From: Rhyzopertha dominica
Lineage: Eukaryota; Arthropoda; Insecta; Coleoptera; Bostrichidae
Direction of reading: 5' to 3'
Assembly: GCA_025024175.1 (NCBI GenBank)
Contig: QCXZ01000003.1
Coordinates: 19,736,392 to 19,800,391, forward strand
DNA: 64,000 bases
Within the stretch, counting starts at the first letter, position 1, and each line of letters starts with the position of its first letter. The notes under the pieces were generated by a model, which worked only from the letters and a program-made list of their open reading frames with translations, was not told the origin of the DNA and did no database searches. Both the position numbers and the translations under genes were made by a program. Below are positions 58,060 to 64,000 of this stretch, piece by piece.

Positions 58060-58475
58060 CATCAGGACAACTACAATACACAATACAAGACAAAGTTACC
58101 TACTAATAATAAACGTACTTGTTATCACAGATTTTGCATAAATAGAATATATCTTTTAAAGTTTAAAGTTGCTTATTTATTTAATGAAATACAAAATTTA
58201 AAGCGGATTTTTTATGACAAATGTTGATTTAGTGACTATTTAAAATTAACAGTTGGTCATATTGTGAGAGTGGTAGTATTGGTTGGCGGTTTTGAAATTT
58301 GAATTTGAATTTGACAATACATCTCAATATAATTTCGTACAGAATTTTCCATAATTATAGTAGAATAATGTTCAAATAACTATCACTAATAATCTCAAAT
58401 TTCCTGTAAGTAACACCATTGTATTTATTATTAGTAGGTAACTTTGTCTTGTATTGTATTGTAGTTGTCCTGATG
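58060..58475. mobile_element. 0.4 kb element with about 58 bp inverted repeats
   Basis: tcatcaggacaactacaata at 58060 and the complement ending tgtcctgatga at 58475 begin arms that match through caagacaaagttacctacta and ataataaa. The only notable difference is a 5-base gap. The middle is non-coding. The tcatcaggac text is often found at Penelope-like element ends, but the class is unsure. Confidence 0.8.
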
Positions 58476-58970
58476 AAATATCCTTTATTCTAAAAAAGTA
58501 TATATATAGAGGCCTTCCAAATTGAAATAGGCGTGAAGCGTGGAATAACAAGGGTCACTACACGTTCCAGGTGGTTGGATGCGAACAAGTGTCTGTCATA
58601 TGGATGATGTCCACATGAAAGGGCAATAGGATGAAATGTTTCAGAAAGGCCTTCTGTAGATATATTTTTTCGACGATTAATCGATGTACTTTTACTTGCT
58701 TGGAAATACTGAAAAATAGCAACAAAAGTTCGTAGGAACAGAACTTGTACATAATAGTTAAATCGAAACGGCAATGGAAAGTTAATATTTATTATTTTCC
58801 TCAAATGGAGAAGTTGCATGGATATTTAAATTCTGTTTGAATAGCAGAAGTTAGTATGTTGTTCGTTCGATTCTATAACAAGTGGTAATTATAAAATTAA
58901 AATTAATTGCATAATTAGGTATCTACTGAAATATTTACGTACATAGTTCAAACGTGATCGGATGGCCGCT
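58476..58970. other. Non-coding
   Basis: The minus ORF at 58490-58819 shows no domain or splice support. Confidence 0.35.
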
Positions 58971-59130
58971 ATGGTCGGCGTGACGTCAACCCACAGATAC
59001 GACGGCCATTTTTGGCATTTAAGCAGCTGGTGACAGCACCACTCATCTTGATTATTATTTGAAATTTACGTCACAGAGTGGTATAAACCTGGTGTCAAAG
59101 CCACATAGCCCTTCGCAACTTAAATCACAC
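58971..59130 (+). promoter_or_regulatory. CRE- and TATA-containing promoter-like segment
   Basis: TGACGTCA at 58981-58988, half-site acgtcac near 59069, TATAAA at 59092-59097 and an initiator-like TCACAC at 59125-59130, 35 bp after the TATA box. A second full TGACGTCA is at 59214-59221. GC content is clearly above the flanks. No coding exon was found on either side, so the target gene is unknown. Confidence 0.35.
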
Positions 59131-59470
59131 AGCACATAGAACGAAGCGCATCCTAAGTACGTGTAAACGCACGTCATGCGGAATGCAGCTTTACGCTACG
59201 TCTTTCTGACTTGTGACGTCACGAGCTATCTAAGCACGCTTTAGAGGCCGGAGCCAAGCAGATTTTCAAACTGATATGAAATCGGATTAAACTTAGACTA
59301 GCGGCAAGCGGTTTCTTTTAATTAGTACTTTCAGTCTAGCCTACTTCCTAAAAACGTGATATTTCTTCATTGATAGAGGTACTCGTATATTTGTAACGGC
59401 GAATGTTGCTACATCACTCACCGGCTAAGCAGTACGTTAGAAAAATGGTTTCTACGAAGTATCGCTAAAT
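59131..59470. other. GC-richer non-coding stretch
   Basis: Contains the second CRE palindrome (59214-59221). It may be the 5' untranslated exon of an unseen gene; no ORF. Confidence 0.3.
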
Positions 59471-60621
59471 GTACAGGGTGTCCCATTTTCGTTGTAATTG
59501 TAGGGTATCTCGGTAACTATTAATGCTAGAGGGTTGCGGTTTCGGCATCACTGTATTACTTTTTTGTTCTGAGTTCAGCTGTACCATCGCCATTTTTGTT
59601 TCGTCCTTTGTTTTAAAGCCATAGCCAACTTTTGGAAAATGCAACAGCTCTCAATTTCTCGCTTGGGTATGTAGATACAAAAAAACTGTCAGGACATTTT
59701 TTATAGATATTATTATTTTGAATCCAGTGGCGTACCCCGTAATTTTTAAGGAGGTCACATTTTTGAGATATAACACAAACTTGCATTTTTTTAAAGGAAA
59801 CCATAGTTAGATTTGCTATGGTTGAAAAGGCCTATTTTTTCTGATTAAAAGTTGTATACATTGATAGGTTTATTTTTACTAATTTTGGAATTATTCATTT
59901 TTTTTTAAATAATTTAATCATATTTTACGTTTACATCCAGGAGGATATGAAATAAAAAACATACGACATAATTGATATTATTAAGTAAAAATTTTAATCC
60001 TTTAGAAATAATATATGCATATATGAATATATGAATACTCCTAAGAGCCCTCATGCATTTTTTATCGATAATCTAGGAGGCCATGTAACTAATGAAAACG
60101 ATTTATTTGGAGATAACTACCTATGCATTGTTTATCATCAAATATTTACATCCATATTGACAAAAAACGTAAAATCTCATTTAATTATTACAAAAATTGG
60201 ACAAATACCAAAATTAGTAAAGATAAACCTTTTACTTAATTAAAAAAATAGTTCTTTTCAGCTATAGCAAAGTCAACTATGGTTTCCATTTAAAAAAATG
60301 CAAGTCTGTGTTATATCTCAAAAATATGAACACCTAAAAAAATTCTTAATACGCCACTGGATTTAGAATAAAAGTATNTATAAAAATAGTTTCTACAGTT
60401 TTTTTGTGTCTACATAGCCAATCGAAATATTGAGAACTGAAAAAATGTTACATTTTTCAAAAGTTGGCTATGGCTTTAAAACAAAAGACGATACAAAAAT
60501 GGCGATGGTACAGCTCAACTTACAACAAAAAAGTAATACAGTAATGTCGAAATCGCAATGCTCTAGCATTAATGGTTACCGAGATACCCTACAATTACAA
60601 CGAAAATGGGATACCCTGTAC
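59471..60621. mobile_element. 1.15 kb foldback element with arms of about 375 bp
   Basis: The ends gtacagggtgtcccattttc (59471) and the complement of gtacagggtatcccattttc (to 60621) start arms matching through gtaattgtagggtatctcgg, ccatcgccatttttgt, agccatagccaacttttg and ccatagtt-region text. The left arm ends near 59845 and the right begins near 60240. The 400 bp middle has one short ORF (60031-60243) without a domain. A single N is at 60378. Confidence 0.85.
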
Positions 60622-61037
60622 GTAGAAGATCGTATGGTTGAATGCATTTGTTGCATGTTCAATCAGCAATGAGTCATGTAGTAATACATGCAGATCCAAA
60701 TCTTATTTACCAATGTGCTCAGTTTACGATTTTCCAATGTTTCCTTTGTATCGGACTGACGAGTATTCGCTGTTTGCATTTTAAAGAAATGGGGAAACAC
60801 AGATTTCACTTAAAATAAGTTTACTTCTTAACAGATTTTGTTTCTTTTCCTAGTTGCTATAACAACGGCAACAGGAGGGGTAGAAATTTCAAATCCTTAA
60901 AATGGCACAACTCAAGTACGGTCTAAGCAAGTGAATTCAATGAAGGCTTTTTAAAGGGGATTTTATGGTTATAAATAAATAAATCACGTATAGTTTATTT
61001 CAACGGTAGGCGTTATTTGGCCAAATATATTAAAAAA
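60622..61037. other. Non-coding
   Basis: No gene or clear repeat recognised. Confidence 0.4.
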
Positions 61038-61345
61038 TAAAATGCAACCCTGTAGATGTTTTTCTTACGTGTAAGGAGCTATACCTTATTCAAGCAAGAT
61101 AAATTTGAAAACTATCTTGGTTTTTTGGTTATAGTAAAAAAAAACGGCAAACACTTTCGGCTATTTTATTCCGTTCAAATAAAATTAGGTTACTTATATT
61201 AAAAGAGGTGACAAGTTTACTCATAAATTATAATTGTCATGATTTTTCTTTCATCCAGTTTTTAGTATTATACTTATTAAAACTAACTGGCGGTTAGGTA
61301 CTGAATGGCTCTTGTAGGTACTTTTGTAATAACTTGTCATTGTCG
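61038..61345 (+). repeat. Dispersed repeat, copy 2 (matches 33774-34140)
   Basis: Same orientation and block order as the copy in SLC6 intron 5, with small deletions. Confidence 0.65.
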
Positions 61346-61496
61346 GAGTGTAACTGTTTATTCTTGTATGAAGTACTTATATCGGCATACTAGAAATAGA
61401 AGGAAGTTTCATTATTGTTATTGCTTACTGTTGCTGATGAGAAAATTATTCGTTAGTAGGTAATATAAAATACAAGACGTATTATATCTTTAAAAT

Positions 61497-61612
61497 GCAT
61501 GTCTATGCTGTGCTGTCTACACCTCAACCAACTGCAGATAGTACTATTTCGCTGTCATTACAGCTCATCAGTGCAGTTTAGGTCTAGTGTAGACAACACG
61601 GCATAGAACTGG
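61497..61612. repeat. 116 bp imperfect hairpin
   Basis: ctatgctgtgctgtctacac (about 61502-61521) pairs with gtgtagacaacacggcatag (61590-61609) with two mismatches; aactgca and tgcagtt extend the stem further in. Confidence 0.7.
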
Positions 61613-61739
61613 TTTTGCTTATATACCAAAGCAATGGTCAATAAAATGTTTCATAATAGCTTATGGCATGCATCAGAAACAGGTTTTATCCACTCTTCAT
61701 AAACCTTTTCATTTTGTGACACCTGTAAAACAAAAAGAA

Positions 61740-61770
<31 letters not shown>

Positions 61771-63127
61771 TCCGTAAAATTATATGAAATACGTTTTTGG
61801 CGATATTGAGTCTTATTTTACATTTCAATGACAGTCAGCAAAATGAATATAACACATAAAAGGATTTGAGCAGCTTGAGGCAATAACAAATGGTGCGTTT
61901 AAAATTATTAAAAAAAAGTAAAACTAGGTACTTATAAAAATTGTTGAAGATAAAAAGACCATAAATTTAATGCCGATGGGGGTGTTTGGCCAGCTGACGC
62001 ATAATGCTGTGGCCTGTGGCTTATAATCATTACAGTTTTAGGTCTTGTTTCACGACCAAGTTGTTTCCTCATTCTGAGCTTTTTCTCTTTTCCTGTGCCG
62101 TAAAAATTACTACAATTTTATCTTTATCAGCTACCTATTCACTCCTAGTTTAAATTTCTAGAGCTTTTANTGTGAAAAGTTGAAACTAAACNAAAAGCGC
62201 ATTGGTTAATTCATTAGCCTGTAACGAAACGGCTTGTTCCGTCCTCAGGGGGGTGTTACGGCGCACTTTTAAGTGAGGTAACACAAGTCGTGCGTAGTCT
62301 TTTATTTATCCGGTTTATTATGAACAAACTGATTATATTGTCTAGAATTAAATTATTGTTACATGATGTACTTATTTCACACANAAAATCCAAGTTATTT
62401 ACTCACCTAGCACCAGGCTGGCAAAATCTATTTATGCAAATAATAAATATATCGACCTCGTGCCTAGAGAATACCAGAAAACACAATGAATGCTCTGAAC
62501 ACGGGACGAGGCTGATACTCTGATAAACCTCTTTTTATGAAAACATTAAAAAAAGAAACCGTATGTTTGGTGGCCTATCTTTAATAGAACCAGGAAATCA
62601 ATTATTTTTGTAAGGGATCGCGATTTCGCTACAAGCCTTTGATATTGTGCGAATTCTGTAATCAGAAATCGTCATCCTATTAGTAGCTACCTTTAAGGGG
62701 AAATGTATCTTTCGTTAGTACATCGTTTGATATTATTATACATTATATCACGGATCACGGATCTTTATTCTTCCAAATGAACTATATCAACTCATCTGTT
62801 GTTAAACGTGATAGCGATGCAATTAAATGCGTTAGATATCACCTAACTAAGATGAATAATTCAATTAGGAATAAACGGGCTTTGTATGATAAGTGTACAC
62901 AGAAAACATGAAAATTTGGGTCTTCACAGAAGATGTTGTAAGTCGCATTGCAGATGGATTGCTCATGGAATAAATACTTCATTAATTACTTAGGTATCTA
63001 ATCTGACGAACGCAAATTTTTATTTATGTTGAATTATTCACCAACGAAAATTCCTACTTCGCACCCCCCCCCCCCGCCCTTATTCCAAAAGCGGGGAACA
63101 CCCATTATTACACTTCTATTTTTAAAT
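61613..63127. other. Non-coding, with a microsatellite and a poly-C run
   Basis: (TA)n at 61750-61770; N bases at 62170, 62192 and 62384; a run of 12 C at 63064-63075. The ORF at 62290-62523 has no domain. Nothing else seen. Confidence 0.4.
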
Positions 63128-64000
63128 AAGGTAAAGTGGGGTAAGTGCGATCAGGTTTTTAAATAGTTAAAAATAACACGCTACTAAAATGACTGCAATC
63201 ATACAAGTATTTTCAAAATGATGCATTGCATACTTCAATATGTTGTTAGAGTCCTGGTAATGCCAAATTATGAACATCAATCAATCTAAAATGTGTATAA
63301 ATTTTTTTAAAACTCCTATTCCCGATTGCACTTTCCCCGAACACTGGGGGTAAGTGCAATCGGTAGTGAGTGTGCTGGTATAGCTTTGCTTTAAAATAAC
63401 AAAGGCAAGTGCAATCTATTGCAAATTTCACGAGAAACAAGAAAAAAAATAGTTCTTCAAATTTTTTATTATAAACAGATTACAAACTTTTCAAATATTA
63501 AAAAACTAAACAGTGAATTTCAAAGTAACACAACAATTGGAAAATATTACGAATGGTAGCTGTGAAAGTACATTCTACCTCTTTTCTCATCAGGACGGGG
63601 CAAAATTTGTTCAATTTCACTCTCTGTAACAATTGATTTATCTTCAACATCAGGAAAAATGTAGTATCGCTGGTATTTGGAGTTTTGTACGTCTCTTAAA
63701 AAGTTACAATAGTAAGAATTATTTTCAAGTATTTCTGTGACTTTCCCAACGTAAGATTTTTTTACATTTTTTTGGCCAGAAAACATAACTACGACATAAT
63801 CTCCTACACTAGGATGCTTCAAGGATTCTTTATTTTGCGTTTTGCATTCAGGATTTTTTTCCAATACTTCGTGGGTATCCTCTTCGGTTGTTTCTTCATT
63901 GTTGCTTAATTCTGTTTCCGAGAAAACCTCAGGATCGAGATCATCATTGCTATCAATTAATTCTGGTTCTGAAAAACTTTCCGAAGAATCTGATTCCAGT
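63128..64000 (-). mobile_element. End of a pogo/Tigger-like DNA transposon running out of the window
   Basis: The terminal text ggtaaagtggggtaagtg begins at 63130 after a TA. The 12-mer GTAAGTGCAATC or a close form occurs four times near the end: 63141-63152, 63324-63331 (inverted core), 63350-63361 and 63404-63415. These look like subterminal transposase sites. The coding part (63547-64000) reads toward this end, so the other end lies to the right of the window. Confidence 0.5.
63547..64000 (-). CDS. C-terminal part of a transposon-derived protein (partial)
   Basis: The frame is open from the window edge (first full codon at 63999) to the stop at 63549-63547, about 150 residues. It starts with an acidic, Ser-rich stretch (ESDSSESFSEPELIDSNDD), then a compact domain GDYVVVMFSGQKNVKKSYVG, KVTEILENNSYYCNFLRD, YYIFPDVEDKSIVTESEI and a tail QILPRPDEKRGRMYF. 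Insect pogo/Tigger-type proteins often end with such a GDYVxVxFxGKK...YVGxV domain after the DDE core; this is from memory of the family and not checked. The DDE core itself is outside the window. AATAAA was not seen just after the stop. Confidence 0.55.
   Translation of the reverse strand, partial: LESDSSESFSEPELIDSNDDLDPEVFSETELSNNEETTEEDTHEVLEKNPECKTQNKESLKHPSVGDYVVVMFSGQKNVKKSYVGKVTEILENNSYYCNFLRDVQNSKYQRYYIFPDVEDKSIVTESEIEQILPRPDEKRGRMYFHSYHS

Noticed and set aside
58490..58819. 109-codon minus ORF
   Set aside because: No domain, no splice support, and begins in sequence next to an inverted repeat.
60031..60243. 70-codon ORF in the loop of the second foldback element
   Set aside because: Low-complexity AT-rich composition and no recognisable motif.

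Overview
The window looks like a piece of an insect (certainly arthropod) nuclear genome. It is AT-rich, has short spliced exons with GT-AG introns, a tRNA-derived SINE, several Tc1/mariner-type elements with TA target duplications, a CsRn1-like Ty3/Gypsy element, a Penelope-like element and many foldback or MITE repeats ending in ACAGGGTG/CACCCTGTA. No bacterial or viral gene organisation is visible. The order of insect cannot be fixed from the sequence alone. Scattered single N bases, densest at 39157-39681, suggest consensus uncertainty in repeats.

Layout. 1-280 holds a broken non-LTR retrotransposon tail. 3704-7199 (+) carries the last four exons of a large disordered nuclear-type protein with a cluster of SUMO-interacting-motif-like sequences. 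Three short downstream exons (9017-9103, 16153-16179, 16244-16290) form one frame and may be an alternative C-terminus; the 7 kb intron between them is packed with repeats, including a 1.5 kb foldback element. 16986-18632 is a complete-looking Tc1 element whose transposase carries a removable 67 bp intron. 20846-21478 (+) has a core promoter, a 5' splice donor and a very small two-exon coding gene that I do not recognise. 21935-25035 is satellite DNA and a Gypsy integrase fragment; 25442-27359 is a dead IS630/Tc1-like transposon with intact ends.

28875-37885 (+) is a split SLC6-family transporter gene whose two long introns hold Gypsy relics, a 0.3 kb THAP-bearing MITE and other MITEs. 38-43 kb is mostly nested repeats. 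43.9-45.85 kb is a truncated CsRn1-like Gypsy element. 46.5-47.4 kb holds probable terminal exons of a minus-strand gene. 47.8-53.7 kb is a transposon graveyard: a mariner relic, a pogo-type N-terminus, and a hAT-like element with a Penelope relic inside. 53807-54124 (-) may be an exon of a single-pass membrane protein. 54-63 kb is largely non-coding, with a second foldback element, other inverted repeats and a CRE-rich promoter-like segment. The right edge is the end of a pogo/Tigger-like DNA transposon that runs out of the window.

The likely host genes (SIM-motif protein, small gene, SLC6 transporter, partial minus-strand exons) show no shared pathway. Almost everything between them is mobile-element debris. 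All exon models are hand-read from splice sites and frame phase, with no transcript support, and the first exons of the two largest genes were not found.
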